A stretch of 45,545 nt of DNA from an uncultured Porphyromonadaceae bacterium (GCA_900545915.1 URAV01000031.1:1-45545); one strand, 5' to 3'. Positions 8,967 through 17,619 are shown, numbered from the stretch's first letter. Made by a program: numbers and translations. The notes: generated from the letters alone by a model not told the origin.

Positions 8967-8998
8967 CAAAGATAACAGCTTTTAATCAGAATGTCAAA
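8967..8998 (-). promoter_or_regulatory. Probable carB promoter
   Basis: On the minus strand TTTG (8998-8995), a 20-bp gap, then TATCTTTG (8974-8967): a full match to the Bacteroidetes -33/-7 consensus. Transcription should start near 8960, giving a leader of about 200 nt with the leader ORF and attenuator. Confidence 0.75.
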
Positions 8999-9010
8999 TT
9001 TTCACTTCTT

Positions 9011-9946
9011 TTATTTTACTCGAATAGGTTGTCCCAATCGCAATATCTTATTTTTGCTGATACCGTTCAGTCGGCATAATGTATTTACCGTTGTACGATA
9101 TTTGACGGCAATAGAAGAGAGCGTATCTCCTTTTTTCACTCTGTAAGTGACATATTTGCTTCCGTTATTTCCGCTTTTCGATGCTGCGGTGCGTGCCGAA
9201 TAAGCATTTTTGACTGTCGATTTTGCTCTGAATACATAAGTATCGGTGTGAGGAACTTGATTGACAAAATCGAAAATTTCGTTCGGGTTTATATCCAAAC
9301 CTAAAAAACGTGTTTCAAAATGTAGGTGAGGGCCTGTTGATCTTCCGGTGTTACCTCCTAATGCGATAGGATCACCTACTTTAACGATCTGGTTGGGTCG
9401 AACCAATATTTTTGAAAGATGTCCGTAAATTGTTTCTAATCCGTTCGGATGTCTTAATAATACATAATAACCGTATCCCCTGGCCTCATATTTCGTAATT
9501 CTTACTTTCCCGGAAAATGCGGCTCTCACAGTATCGCCTACCTGAAGTTTTAAATCTACGCCTCTGTGCATTCTGCGCCAGCGAGGACCATAATCAGAGG
9601 TTTTATATCCCGGAACTGGCATGCAATAATTAGAGACGTCGATTGAGAACGAATCGGGAAATTGTACGGTCGATTTGTAAGGATTTACCCATTCTGTATT
9701 CCAGTTGTCTCCGTAAAGATCAAGAGCGGGATATTCGTTATATTCCTGTTCCAGCCTTTTTTTAAGAGCTGTTGAATCCACCACGTTCATAATGCGGGGA
9801 ATTACTTTGTTATAGGCGATAAGGTCTTCTTGAATGGAGGTATGTTTTTTAGTGGCCGGCTTTGTGGTTTGCGCTGAAACTAAACCAAAGGGGATCACTG
9901 TTAATAAGCCTGTAATAATAAATTGTTTTAATCCAATCAATTTCAT
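9011..9946 (-). CDS. Exported M23 metallopeptidase with C-terminal LysM
   Basis: A 311-residue cell-wall endopeptidase-like protein. A Sec signal spans about residues 1-25, ending near VSAQ. An M23/LytM domain spans roughly 115-230, with zinc ligands H127 and D131 in HRGVD and the HLH motif at 207-209, so the active site looks complete. A LysM domain (YRVKKGDTLSSIA onwards, about 270-311) should bind glycan strands of peptidoglycan. It probably cuts peptide cross-links during growth or division, acting in the periplasm. The order (peptidase before LysM) is common in Bacteroidales. A -7-like site lies about 105 bp upstream. Confidence 0.9.
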   Translation of the reverse strand: MKLIGLKQFIITGLLTVIPFGLVSAQTTKPATKKHTSIQEDLIAYNKVIPRIMNVVDSTALKKRLEQEYNEYPALDLYGDNWNTEWVNPYKSTVQFPDSFSIDVSNYCMPVPGYKTSDYGPRWRRMHRGVDLKLQVGDTVRAAFSGKVRITKYEARGYGYYVLLRHPNGLETIYGHLSKILVRPNQIVKVGDPIALGGNTGRSTGPHLHFETRFLGLDINPNEIFDFVNQVPHTDTYVFRAKSTVKNAYSARTAASKSGNNGSKYVTYRVKKGDTLSSIAVKYRTTVNTLCRLNGISKNKILRLGQPIRVK

Positions 9947-10051
9947 TCCGATGATTTTTTATCTTACTTTTCCGGATTCCCGGAACATGGATAATGTAAA
10001 TGTGGATATCGTAATCGATACGCTATGTGCCCAGATTTAGGCTCACATTTT

Positions 10052-10059
10052 CAAAGGTA
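10052..10059 (-). promoter_or_regulatory. Possible -7 element for the M23 gene
   Basis: TACCTTTG on the minus strand fits TAnnTTTG. No TTG is present at the right distance upstream, so support is partial. Confidence 0.35.
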
Positions 10060-10224
10060 ATGATTTTGTCCGGAAAAAGGATTTTCTGATTAACATCTTT
10101 TACGGTAACGGAGAGGAAAATAATGCTTTGTTTGTTGATAATTATTTGTGTTTTAGGAATTTATTGCAAAATATGTTTTGCAGCATGTTTGAACAATTTA
10201 AGAAATAAAGATTTGGACAGACTT

Positions 10225-12321
10225 TTAACTGATCAGACTCCAATTGATTTTCTTTTTGAATATTTTTTGTAATTGGCGGTTCAGAACATAGTTTTCTGTC
10301 AGAGACAATTCAGGATCTTTATCTAAAATTTCATTAGCAATATCACGGGCTAATTGCAATATTTGTCCGTCTTTAGCGATGTTTGCGATTTTTAAGTCGA
10401 AAGCGATGCCGCTTTGTTGAGTACCTTCCATATCTCCCGGACCTCGTAATTGCAGATCGGCTTCCGATATTTCGAAGCCGTCGTTCGTGCGTACCATAAT
10501 CTCGAGTCGTTTTCGTGTTTCTTGGGAGAGCTTGTGCGAAGTCATCAAGATACAATATGATTGATCTGCTCCCCGTCCTACACGTCCTCGTAATTGGTGC
10601 AATTGCGATAATCCGAAACGTTCGGCATTTTCTATGATCATTACTGAGGCATTCGGAACATTTACACCTACTTCGATTACAGTAGTCGCCACCATGATGT
10701 GGGCTTCTCCTGAAACAAATTTCTGCATTTCAGCTTCTTTCTCGGCCGGTTTCATTTTGCCGTGTACCATGCAAACTTTAAACTCGGGAAAGACCTCTTG
10801 TATATGTTTAAATCCGTCTTCCAGATTTTTCAGATCCGAACGTTCACTTTCTTGTATAAGCGGATATACGATGTAAATCTGTCGGCCCATTTCGATTTGT
10901 TTACGAATAGATGCATATAGAGCTCCTCGTTTATTATCGTATTGGTGTATGGTTTGTATCGGCTTCCTTCCCGGAGGGAGTTCGTCGATTACCGAAACGT
11001 CCAAGTCTCCGTAAACGGTCATTGCCAATGTTCGGGGAATGGGTGTTGCCGTCATTACCAGTATGTGGGGAGGCCGATTATTCTTTTTCCACAGTCGTGC
11101 ACGTTGTTCTACTCCGAAGCGGTGCTGTTCGTCGATGACTACTAATCCCAGATTTGAAAAGAGTACGGTATCTTCGATCAGCGCATGTGTGCCGATAATC
11201 AGATTTACATCTCCCGTCAGTAATCCTTCATGAATGCGTTCTCTTTCTCTTTTCCGTGTCGACCCGGTCAGCAATTCTACATGTATGTCGATTGGGGCTA
11301 CTAATTCGTTGATCGATTCGTAATGCTGAGATGCCAATATTTCGGTGGGAGCCATGAGACATGCCTGAAATCCGTTATCGACAGCCATTAGCATGCTCAT
11401 TAGGGCTACCAGAGTTTTTCCGCTTCCGACGTCTCCTTGTAACAAGCGGTTCATCTGTTTTCCGCTTCCGACATCCGCACGAATTTCCCGTAATACTCTT
11501 TTTTGAGCGTTTGTCAGCTCAAAAGGTAAACATTGGTGATAAAAATTGTTGAAATAGTCTCCGATATGGTCGAACCGAAAACCGCCCAGTTTTTTTTGTC
11601 TTTGTCGGGTAAAACGAAGTATGTTCAGTTGCAGGTAGAACAGTTCTTCGAATTTAAGTCTGAATTGCGCTTTTCTAAGCAGGTCGGGAGATTGTGGGAA
11701 ATGTATATTTCGTATGGCTTCGGTCAGATAGATGACTTGGGAACGGGCGATAACCTGTGCCGGTAATGTTTCGGGAAGAGGACCATTAATACTTTTCCAA
11801 AGATTATACATGATTTTTTGTATAGCCTTCGAATTAAGAAAATGGCTCTTCATTTTCTCTGTCGTATTATAATAAGCTTGTAATCCCGGAGCTTTATCGA
11901 TAATATCGTCGATCGGATCGATCTCGGGATGGGCGATATTGAATTTGTTACCGAACCGGATCGGTTTTCCGAACAGAGTGTATTCTGTACCCGGTTTGTA
12001 TTTTTCGATAATGAATTTTATCCCTTTAAACCATACCAGTTCGATGATGCCTGTTCCGTCAGAAAAACGGGCGATGAGTCGACGACCTTTGCCTTCGCCT
12101 TGTGTTTCGAAATTCAAGATCTCTCCCCGTAGTTGGATATAGGGCATATTTCCGTCGATTTCCTTGATTTTATAGGTACGGCTGCGGTCTATATATTTAT
12201 AAGGGAAATAGTATAAAAGATCTTCGAAACTGAATATTTTCAGTTCTTTATTGAATAGTTCCGCTTTTTTCGGACCTACTCCCGGTAGAAATTTTATGTC
12301 GCGGGTCGATAAGTCAGACAT
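10225..12321 (-). CDS. recG: ATP-dependent DNA helicase RecG
   Basis: Double-strand DNA translocase that regresses stalled replication forks and processes Holliday junctions. At 698 residues it is the normal size. The N-terminal wedge/OB domain includes FLPGVGPKKAELFNKE. The helicase core has Walker A GDVGSGKT, the DEQH box in VVIDEQHRFG, MTATPIPRTLAMT and the RGRVGRG motif VI. The C-terminal region carries the RecG-type LRGPGDMEGTQQSG block. It overlaps the end of ispD by 8 bp, so the two genes are probably co-transcribed and translationally coupled. Confidence 0.97.
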   Translation of the reverse strand: MSDLSTRDIKFLPGVGPKKAELFNKELKIFSFEDLLYYFPYKYIDRSRTYKIKEIDGNMPYIQLRGEILNFETQGEGKGRRLIARFSDGTGIIELVWFKGIKFIIEKYKPGTEYTLFGKPIRFGNKFNIAHPEIDPIDDIIDKAPGLQAYYNTTEKMKSHFLNSKAIQKIMYNLWKSINGPLPETLPAQVIARSQVIYLTEAIRNIHFPQSPDLLRKAQFRLKFEELFYLQLNILRFTRQRQKKLGGFRFDHIGDYFNNFYHQCLPFELTNAQKRVLREIRADVGSGKQMNRLLQGDVGSGKTLVALMSMLMAVDNGFQACLMAPTEILASQHYESINELVAPIDIHVELLTGSTRKRERERIHEGLLTGDVNLIIGTHALIEDTVLFSNLGLVVIDEQHRFGVEQRARLWKKNNRPPHILVMTATPIPRTLAMTVYGDLDVSVIDELPPGRKPIQTIHQYDNKRGALYASIRKQIEMGRQIYIVYPLIQESERSDLKNLEDGFKHIQEVFPEFKVCMVHGKMKPAEKEAEMQKFVSGEAHIMVATTVIEVGVNVPNASVMIIENAERFGLSQLHQLRGRVGRGADQSYCILMTSHKLSQETRKRLEIMVRTNDGFEISEADLQLRGPGDMEGTQQSGIAFDLKIANIAKDGQILQLARDIANEILDKDPELSLTENYVLNRQLQKIFKKKINWSLIS

Positions 12322-13027
12322 GGGATAATAACATTTCTGCCAATAACAAATCTTTTGGGGTTGTAATTTTTATGTTTTCTGTGTTTCCTTTTATCAACTT
12401 GACCTCTTTGCCTGTGGCCTCAACGACTGATGCATCGTCGGTAAAGAAGTTGCAGAACGGCTGACGGTACGCTTCTTTCAAAAGCGCGGTTTTGAAAACT
12501 TGAGGAGTTTGTACACTCCTATATAAGTTTCTCGGGACAGATTTGCTTTTTCCGTTCGGGGTCAACTCTCGTAGAGAATCGGTTACTTCAATGACCGGAA
12601 TTACCGCACCTGATCGTTTCGCTTCTTCGAATGCGTTGTCGATTACCTCTTCGGAAACTAATGGGCGTACACCGTCGTGCACGGCTACCAGCCCGTTATC
12701 AGGCAAAGTATCGAGTCCGTTTTTTACTGAATGAAAACGGGTCGGTCCTCCTGTAACGACTTTGTGTTTAAGAGTAAATCGATGTTGAAGACATAAGTCG
12801 TTCCAATAATTTTGGTGTTCTTCGGGTAATACCAAAATTATTTCTATTTCAGGATCATATCTATAAAAAGCTTCGAGAGTGTGCATCAGTACCGGATGAC
12901 CTGAGATCGGGCGGAATTGTTTGGGAATTTCTCCACCCATTCTCAATCCTTTTCCTCCGGCCACGATAATAACGTATTTAGGAAGTTGAAAACAATTATC
13001 GATTTGCATTTTTCCGGTTTTTTGCAT
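12314..13027 (-). CDS. ispD: 2-C-methyl-D-erythritol 4-phosphate cytidylyltransferase
   Basis: Third step of the non-mevalonate isoprenoid pathway: CTP plus MEP gives CDP-ME. The 237-residue protein has the nucleotide-binding loop VAGGKGLRMGGEIPKQF near the N-terminus, VHDGVRPLV in the middle and the C-terminal NIKITTPKDLLLAE. The coding start is uncertain. A -7-like site at 13035-13042 would make a transcript starting almost at this ATG, so the second ATG at 13009 (MQIDNCFQLP) may be the real start. First gene of an ispD-recG pair. Confidence 0.95.
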   Translation of the reverse strand: MQKTGKMQIDNCFQLPKYVIIVAGGKGLRMGGEIPKQFRPISGHPVLMHTLEAFYRYDPEIEIILVLPEEHQNYWNDLCLQHRFTLKHKVVTGGPTRFHSVKNGLDTLPDNGLVAVHDGVRPLVSEEVIDNAFEEAKRSGAVIPVIEVTDSLRELTPNGKSKSVPRNLYRSVQTPQVFKTALLKEAYRQPFCNFFTDDASVVEATGKEVKLIKGNTENIKITTPKDLLLAEMLLSHV

Positions 13028-13034
13028 TTCCCGG

Positions 13035-13042
13035 CAAACTTA
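13035..13042 (-). promoter_or_regulatory. Possible -7 element for ispD-recG
   Basis: TAAGTTTG on the minus strand fits TAnnTTTG. No clear -33 partner. It favours the internal ispD start at 13009. Confidence 0.4.
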
Positions 13043-13094
13043 CATAAAAATAACGAAAAACGTGTTGTAGAGAGCTGTTTTGTAGGAAATGCAG

Positions 13095-13124
13095 TTTTTA
13101 TCGGGAAATTCAGACAGCTTCTTA
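13095..13124. repeat. Dispersed TIR repeat remnant, copy P (right end)
   Basis: TTTTTATCGGGAAATTCAGACAG followed by a degenerate CTTCTTAA matches the right end of the dispersed element. No left end is visible nearby. Confidence 0.5.
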
Positions 13125-13248
13125 AAGGATAAAATGTTAAAATCATATTCGGTTATAGCTTATTAACACCTATTTTTCAAACTTTCTTTTATAAGTATTG
13201 TTATGGAATCATAATCGTTTCTAATAATAAATTTAAATGGAAAGTAAT

Positions 13249-13893
13249 ATGAAAAAAATGATTTCTGTACTACCGGTACTATTCGTATTATTTTTATCAA
13301 CATCGTGTCAGAAAGACCCCGATATGTCTAAATTGGATGACAATTTCATGGTCTATACCGATTATGATAAAAAAGAAAATTTCAGCGAGTTTTCAACGTA
13401 TTATATCCCAGACAGTATTTTACTTATCTCAGACAGTAAAGAAGCAAAATACTGGAAAGATGAAAATGCGTTGAATATTATCGACACTTATGTGAAAAAT
13501 ATGGATGACAGAGGCTACACAAGGGTCGAGGAGAAAGAGGATGCCGATTTGGGTATTCAAGTAAGTTATGTCGAAGATTCATACTATTTTACAGGTTATA
13601 GCAACCCCTATTGGTGGTGGGATTATCCCGGTTACTGGTATCCCGGTTATTGGGGCGGCTACTGGGGTGGTGGCTGGTACTATCCTTATAGTGTAGTTTA
13701 TAGCTATAATGTAGGTTCTATGCTTGCAGAATTGGTAAATTTGAGTGCGCCGACCGGACAAAAAGAAAAACTTCCTGTTTTGTGGAGTGCGTATATGACC
13801 GGTTTGCTTTCCGGTTCTAACCGCTTTAACACACAACTTGCTATCACAGCTGTAAATCAAGCTTATGTCCAATCTCCTTATTTGAAAAAATAA
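13249..13893 (+). CDS. DUF4136-like lipoprotein
   Basis: Predicted 214-residue outer-envelope lipoprotein of unknown function. The start MKKMISVLPVLFVLF leads to a lipobox LSTSC with Cys near residue 20. I chose the ATG at 13249 over 13237 because it gives a clean lipoprotein signal and has GGAAAG just upstream. The body resembles DUF4136 proteins. Its middle carries an unusual aromatic/glycine stretch rich in Trp, Tyr, Pro and Gly (around residues 115-145). Only 13 bases separate it from the beta-barrel gene downstream, so the two are probably an operon. Confidence 0.75.
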   Translation: MKKMISVLPVLFVLFLSTSCQKDPDMSKLDDNFMVYTDYDKKENFSEFSTYYIPDSILLISDSKEAKYWKDENALNIIDTYVKNMDDRGYTRVEEKEDADLGIQVSYVEDSYYFTGYSNPYWWWDYPGYWYPGYWGGYWGGGWYYPYSVVYSYNVGSMLAELVNLSAPTGQKEKLPVLWSAYMTGLLSGSNRFNTQLAITAVNQAYVQSPYLKK

Positions 13894-13906
13894 AATTACA
13901 GACAAG

Positions 13907-14536
13907 ATGAAAACAATAAAAAATATAGGATTGAAACTCGCCGTTATAATGGCGGCTTTCATGGCTGTTCCTGCGGTAGGACAAGCTCAGGTGAAAAATG
14001 GTTATGCCAATGTGGACTGGCAATTCAACGTACCGCTAAGTAATAAATTTGCAAGCACTGCCAGTGGTTGGGGTATGAATTTTGAAGGTGGTTATTTTAT
14101 CACCGATAATATTGGAGTAGGTCTTTTCTTGGCTTACAGTACGAATAATGAATATTTTGGGCAGAGAACACTGAATATTTCCGAAACGGCGGCAATGACC
14201 ACAGATCAGCAGCATTCATTGTTCCAATTGCCTTTCGGAGCATCTTTCCGTTATCGTTTTGTTCCCGAAAGTCAGTTCATTCCTTATTTGTCATTGAAAT
14301 TAGGTCCTGAATATAGTGAGATGTCATCATATTATAATGTGTATAAATCTCATGATTATGATTGGGGATTCTATATTTCTCCTGAAGTAGGTATTACGAT
14401 GTATCCTACTCAGGACAAGTCGGTCGGTTTCCATGTAGCATTATATTATAGTTATGCTACCAATAAAGGGAATGTGCTTACTTATTCGCTCGACGGATTA
14501 AATAATTTCGGATTCCGTCTCGGTTTGGCATTCTAA
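13907..14536 (+). CDS. Small outer-membrane beta-barrel protein
   Basis: A 209-residue protein with a signal peptide ending near GQAQ (residues 1-27). Alternating hydrophobic and aromatic strands follow (GWGMNFEGGYFI, GASFRYRFVP, GFYISPEVGITMYP), and the C-terminus ends in Phe (FGFRLGLAF), as usual for barrels inserted by BAM. It fits the OMP_b-brl class of about eight strands. Function unknown. It follows the DUF4136 lipoprotein closely and is ended by a good terminator, so the two may form one envelope unit. Confidence 0.75.
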   Translation: MKTIKNIGLKLAVIMAAFMAVPAVGQAQVKNGYANVDWQFNVPLSNKFASTASGWGMNFEGGYFITDNIGVGLFLAYSTNNEYFGQRTLNISETAAMTTDQQHSLFQLPFGASFRYRFVPESQFIPYLSLKLGPEYSEMSSYYNVYKSHDYDWGFYISPEVGITMYPTQDKSVGFHVALYYSYATNKGNVLTYSLDGLNNFGFRLGLAF

Positions 14537-14554
14537 AACTATATATTATTTCCT

Positions 14555-14591
14555 AAAAGGTCATCGGGCAGATTGTCTGATGGCCTTTTTT
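14555..14591 (+). terminator. Intrinsic terminator after the beta-barrel gene
   Basis: AAAAGGTCATCGGGC pairs with GTCTGATGGCCTTTT (two G-U pairs), followed by further T residues. Confidence 0.85.
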
Positions 14592-14692
14592 ATGTTATGA
14601 CATATTCATGTAAAAATTATTCCGATAGAAAAATCCGTAATTTGGTTAATAGAATCGAAGATTTATCTACAAATCTGTAATAGAAGAGCTAT

Positions 14693-14700
14693 TATTTTTG
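14693..14700 (+). promoter_or_regulatory. Possible -7 element for the reductase/hydrolase operon
   Basis: TATTTTTG fits TAnnTTTG and lies 29 bp before the ATG. No TTG at -33. Confidence 0.35.
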
Positions 14701-14728
14701 TACCGAATAAAAAACATTAAGGAAGAAA

Positions 14729-15265
14729 ATGAAAAAAATATTGATTCTTTCGTCGAGTCCGCGTCGTGGCGGCAACTCCGACATTTTATGTGATGAATTT
14801 TTACGAGGAGCTACAGAAGTCGGTAATGAGGCAGAAAAGATCTTTCTTCGGGATAAAAATATTAATTATTGTACGGGATGTAGCGTGTGCAGTATGTATG
14901 GCAAGCCTTGTCCTCAGAAAGATGATATGTCTGAAATTATAGAGAAAATGCTTGCTGCAGATGTAATTGTTATGGCTACTCCGGTATATTTTTATACGAT
15001 GTCTGCACAAATGAAGACTCTTATCGATCGTTGTTGTGCGCGTTATACAGAGATGAAAAATAAAGATTTCTTTTTTATTGTAACGGCGGCAGAAGACGAT
15101 AAGGAAAAAATGTTGCGCACGATCGATACTTTTCAAGGTTTTCTCGATTGCTTGGAAAATCCTTCGATTAAAGGAATTGTGTTCGGATTAGGCGTATGGC
15201 GCATGGGTGAGATTAAGGGTAATTCTGCAATGCAAGAGGCATACGAAATGGCTAAAAGTGTGTGA
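14729..15265 (+). CDS. Flavodoxin-like / NADPH-dependent FMN reductase family protein
   Basis: A 178-residue single-domain flavoprotein. The phosphate-binding loop SSSPRRGGNSD follows the first strand, and ATPVYFYTMSAQMKTLIDR is the typical second FMN-contact region. A Cys-rich segment, CTGCSVCSMYGKPC (about residues 50-63), is common in iron-sulfur flavoprotein-like members and could bind a metal cluster or support redox chemistry. It is expected to be a cytoplasmic NAD(P)H-dependent reductase of unknown substrate. It lies 19 bp before a secreted hydrolase gene and probably shares its transcript. Confidence 0.8.
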   Translation: MKKILILSSSPRRGGNSDILCDEFLRGATEVGNEAEKIFLRDKNINYCTGCSVCSMYGKPCPQKDDMSEIIEKMLAADVIVMATPVYFYTMSAQMKTLIDRCCARYTEMKNKDFFFIVTAAEDDKEKMLRTIDTFQGFLDCLENPSIKGIVFGLGVWRMGEIKGNSAMQEAYEMAKSV

Positions 15266-15284
15266 TTCTTAAAAATAGGATAGG

Positions 15285-16304
15285 ATGAATGGAAAATTTT
15301 GTTTTTTGATATTTTTAATGTTGCTAATTATGAATACGCTTGATGCTCAAAAAAATAATAAGACTTTTGTTGTCGGTGATAACGTGGAAGTTGAGAATGT
15401 TCGATATAAAAATCGTTTCGGGATTACGGTTGCTGCAGATATGTATATGCCGAAAGACTTTGACAAATCTGGAAAATACCCGGCAATTGTCATAGGAACA
15501 CCTTATGGTGGGGTGAAGGAACAAGGTGCAGGTATTTATGCTATGAAACTTGCCGAACGAGGATTTATAACATTGGCTTTTGATGAGTCTTATAATGGAG
15601 AAAGCAGCGGTGAACCTCGCCATATTTCTTCTCCGGATATTTTTGTCGAGGATTTTAGTGCTGCTGTCGATTTTATCGGTACACGACCGTTTGTTGACCG
15701 AAATCGTATAGGTGCGATCGGGCTTTGCGGGGGTGGAGGCTTTGCAGTTACGGCAGCTCAGGTAGATAAACGTATTAAAGCCGTTGCTACAGCAAGTATG
15801 TATGATATTAGTCGTGCAGATCATTACGGATGGAAAGATTCTATGACGAAGGTTGAATATGATCAAATGCTCGAACGTCTCAGTGAACAACGTTGGAAAG
15901 ATTTTGAGGCCGGAGAACCTGAGTATAATCCGTCATTTCCGGTCGAGACTGCGACAGAGATACCTGCAGGACTCGATTCAATAGGTACTGAGTTTTGGGA
16001 ATACTATGCTCTTAAGCGAGGGCATCATCCTCGTGCTCGAGGAGGTTTCTCCGAAACGAGTCATTTATCGTTTATTAATTTCCCTCTGATGAACTATATC
16101 GAGACCATTTCTCCTCGTCCTTTACTTTTTATTATAGGAGAGAATGCGCATTCGCGTTATTTCAGTGAAGATGCTTATGAACGGGCTGCTGAACCGAAAG
16201 AACTTTATATCGTACCGGGAGCGCGCCATATCGACCTCTATGATCGTGTCGATATGATCCCGTTTGACAAATTGGATACGTTTTTTAAGAAAAGTTTGAA
16301 ATGA
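15285..16304 (+). CDS. Exported alpha/beta hydrolase, Cys-nucleophile type (paralog 1)
   Basis: A 339-residue alpha/beta-hydrolase-fold protein with an N-terminal signal ending near LDAQ. The nucleophile elbow reads GLCGGGG, with Cys where most esterases have Ser, as in dienelactone hydrolases. The probable catalytic His is in GARHIDLYD near the C-terminus. The first strand region and the PAIVIGTPYGGVKEQ oxyanion-type loop are intact. Substrate unknown; an ester or lactone is likely. It closely resembles the gene at 16508 along its whole length, so the pair arose by tandem duplication. A full copy of the dispersed repeat now separates them. Confidence 0.8.
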   Translation: MNGKFCFLIFLMLLIMNTLDAQKNNKTFVVGDNVEVENVRYKNRFGITVAADMYMPKDFDKSGKYPAIVIGTPYGGVKEQGAGIYAMKLAERGFITLAFDESYNGESSGEPRHISSPDIFVEDFSAAVDFIGTRPFVDRNRIGAIGLCGGGGFAVTAAQVDKRIKAVATASMYDISRADHYGWKDSMTKVEYDQMLERLSEQRWKDFEAGEPEYNPSFPVETATEIPAGLDSIGTEFWEYYALKRGHHPRARGGFSETSHLSFINFPLMNYIETISPRPLLFIIGENAHSRYFSEDAYERAAEPKELYIVPGARHIDLYDRVDMIPFDKLDTFFKKSLK

Positions 16305-16315
16305 GAGTTGATGTT

Positions 16316-16469
16316 TAAGAGCCTGTCTAAGTTTTACCCGAGTCGGTTTCGAGAGTTTCTTTCGAGGATGTTTTTCTGTTCTCACGAAGATGACAGCGGA
16401 CTATTTGACAAATGAAAGCGCAAAAGTGACCTGTTTTATTTCTTTATTGGAAAATTGAGACAGGATATA
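16316..16469 (+). repeat. Dispersed TIR repeat, copy E (near full length)
   Basis: TA then AGAGCCTGTCTAAGTTTTAC at the left. The internal block CCCGAGTCGGTTT and TTTCTTTCGAGGATG follow, and the right end GGAAAATTGAGACAGGAT is degenerate. About 154 bp, the reference-like copy of the family, between the two hydrolase paralogs. Confidence 0.75.
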
Positions 16470-16507
16470 AGAAATAAAAAGTAAGAAACATGTATATTAT
16501 TAGAACT

Positions 16508-17530
16508 ATGAAACGGATATTTTTTATAGCTATATTGGTTATGACAGTGCATTATGTCTCTTTCGCACAAACCGATGCAAATAACTTTTACAAAAGTGAT
16601 AACGTGAAAATGGAAAAGGTCTCTTTTCTTAATCAATATAAAATGAAAATAGGAGGTAACCTGTTTTTCCCCGAAAAAATGGAGACAGAAAAAAAATATC
16701 CTGCCATTATTGTCGGGCATCCGATGGGCGCGGTTAAAGAACAGAGTGCCAACCTTTATGCGATAAAAATGGCTGAACGGGGATTTGTAACCTTATCTAT
16801 AGATCTTCTGTTTTGGGGAGAGAGTGAAGGTTTGCCTCGCAATGCCGTGTCTCCTGATATGTATTCTGAGACTTTTAGTGCGGCAGTTGATTTTCTCGGT
16901 TCGAGAAAATTTGTTGACCGTGAGAAAATCGGGGTTATAGGAATTTGCGGTAGTGGTAGCTTTGCTATTAGTGCAGCAAAAATAGATCCGAGATTGAAAG
17001 CGATTGCCACGATAAGTATGTATGATATGGGAGCTGCTAATCGTGATGGATTGAAACATGCCGTAACACTTGAACAACGGCGGCAAATTCTTGCTGAGGC
17101 AGCGGAACAGCGCTATGTCGAATTTACGGGCGGTGAAACGAAATATACCAGTGGTACAGTACATGAGTTGAATGCAAATTCAACCCCTATTGAGCGAGAA
17201 TTTTATGATTTTTACCGTACTTCACGTGGTGAATATACACCTAAAGGTGCGACTCCGCTTACAACGACACATCCGACTCTTACCGGTAATGTGAAATTTA
17301 TGAATTTCTATCCATTTAACGATATAGAAACCATTTCCCCTCGTCCGTTGCTTTTTATTACCGGAGAGAATGCCCATTCTCGGGAGTTCAGCGAAGATGC
17401 TTATAAACGGGCGTTTGAACCCAAAGAACTTTATGTTGTTCCGAGTGCCGGGCATGTAGATCTGTATGACCGTATAAATCTTATTCCTTTTGATAAATTG
17501 GAAGTATTTTTTAAGGAAAACCTGAAATAA
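16508..17530 (+). CDS. Exported alpha/beta hydrolase, Cys-nucleophile type (paralog 2)
   Basis: A 340-residue paralog of the preceding hydrolase. I chose the ATG at 16508 (MKRIFFIAILVMTVHYVSFAQ, cut by signal peptidase near FAQ), because it gives a normal signal and nearly the same length as paralog 1; an ATG at 16490 would add six residues. The nucleophile elbow is GICGSGS, again with Cys. The C-terminal block ENAHSREFSEDAY and the His in SAGHVDLYD are shared with the paralog. The middle differs most, including a 20-residue or so insertion near STPIEREFYDFYRTSRG, which may change substrate choice. Confidence 0.8.
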   Translation: MKRIFFIAILVMTVHYVSFAQTDANNFYKSDNVKMEKVSFLNQYKMKIGGNLFFPEKMETEKKYPAIIVGHPMGAVKEQSANLYAIKMAERGFVTLSIDLLFWGESEGLPRNAVSPDMYSETFSAAVDFLGSRKFVDREKIGVIGICGSGSFAISAAKIDPRLKAIATISMYDMGAANRDGLKHAVTLEQRRQILAEAAEQRYVEFTGGETKYTSGTVHELNANSTPIEREFYDFYRTSRGEYTPKGATPLTTTHPTLTGNVKFMNFYPFNDIETISPRPLLFITGENAHSREFSEDAYKRAFEPKELYVVPSAGHVDLYDRINLIPFDKLEVFFKENLK

Positions 17531-17575
17531 TCGTGTGATGTTTGATGAAATATTAAAAGAATAATTTGTAGAATA

Positions 17576-17619
17576 AAGCTACCATCCGGAGTTCGAATGA
17601 TTTTCTCGGATGGTAGCTT
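17576..17619. terminator. Hairpin between convergent hydrolase and beta-helix genes
   Basis: A 13-bp perfect stem (AAGCTACCATCCG/CGGATGGTAGCTT) with an 18-nt loop. There is no strong T run on either side, so it may act as a 3-prime stabilising structure or a weak bidirectional terminator. Confidence 0.6.

Noticed and set aside
15324..15890. Long reading frames antisense to the hydrolase genes
   Set aside because: They mirror conserved coding sequence on the other strand, are Cys/Arg-rich and have no domain; the same holds for other antisense frames such as 42743-43450.
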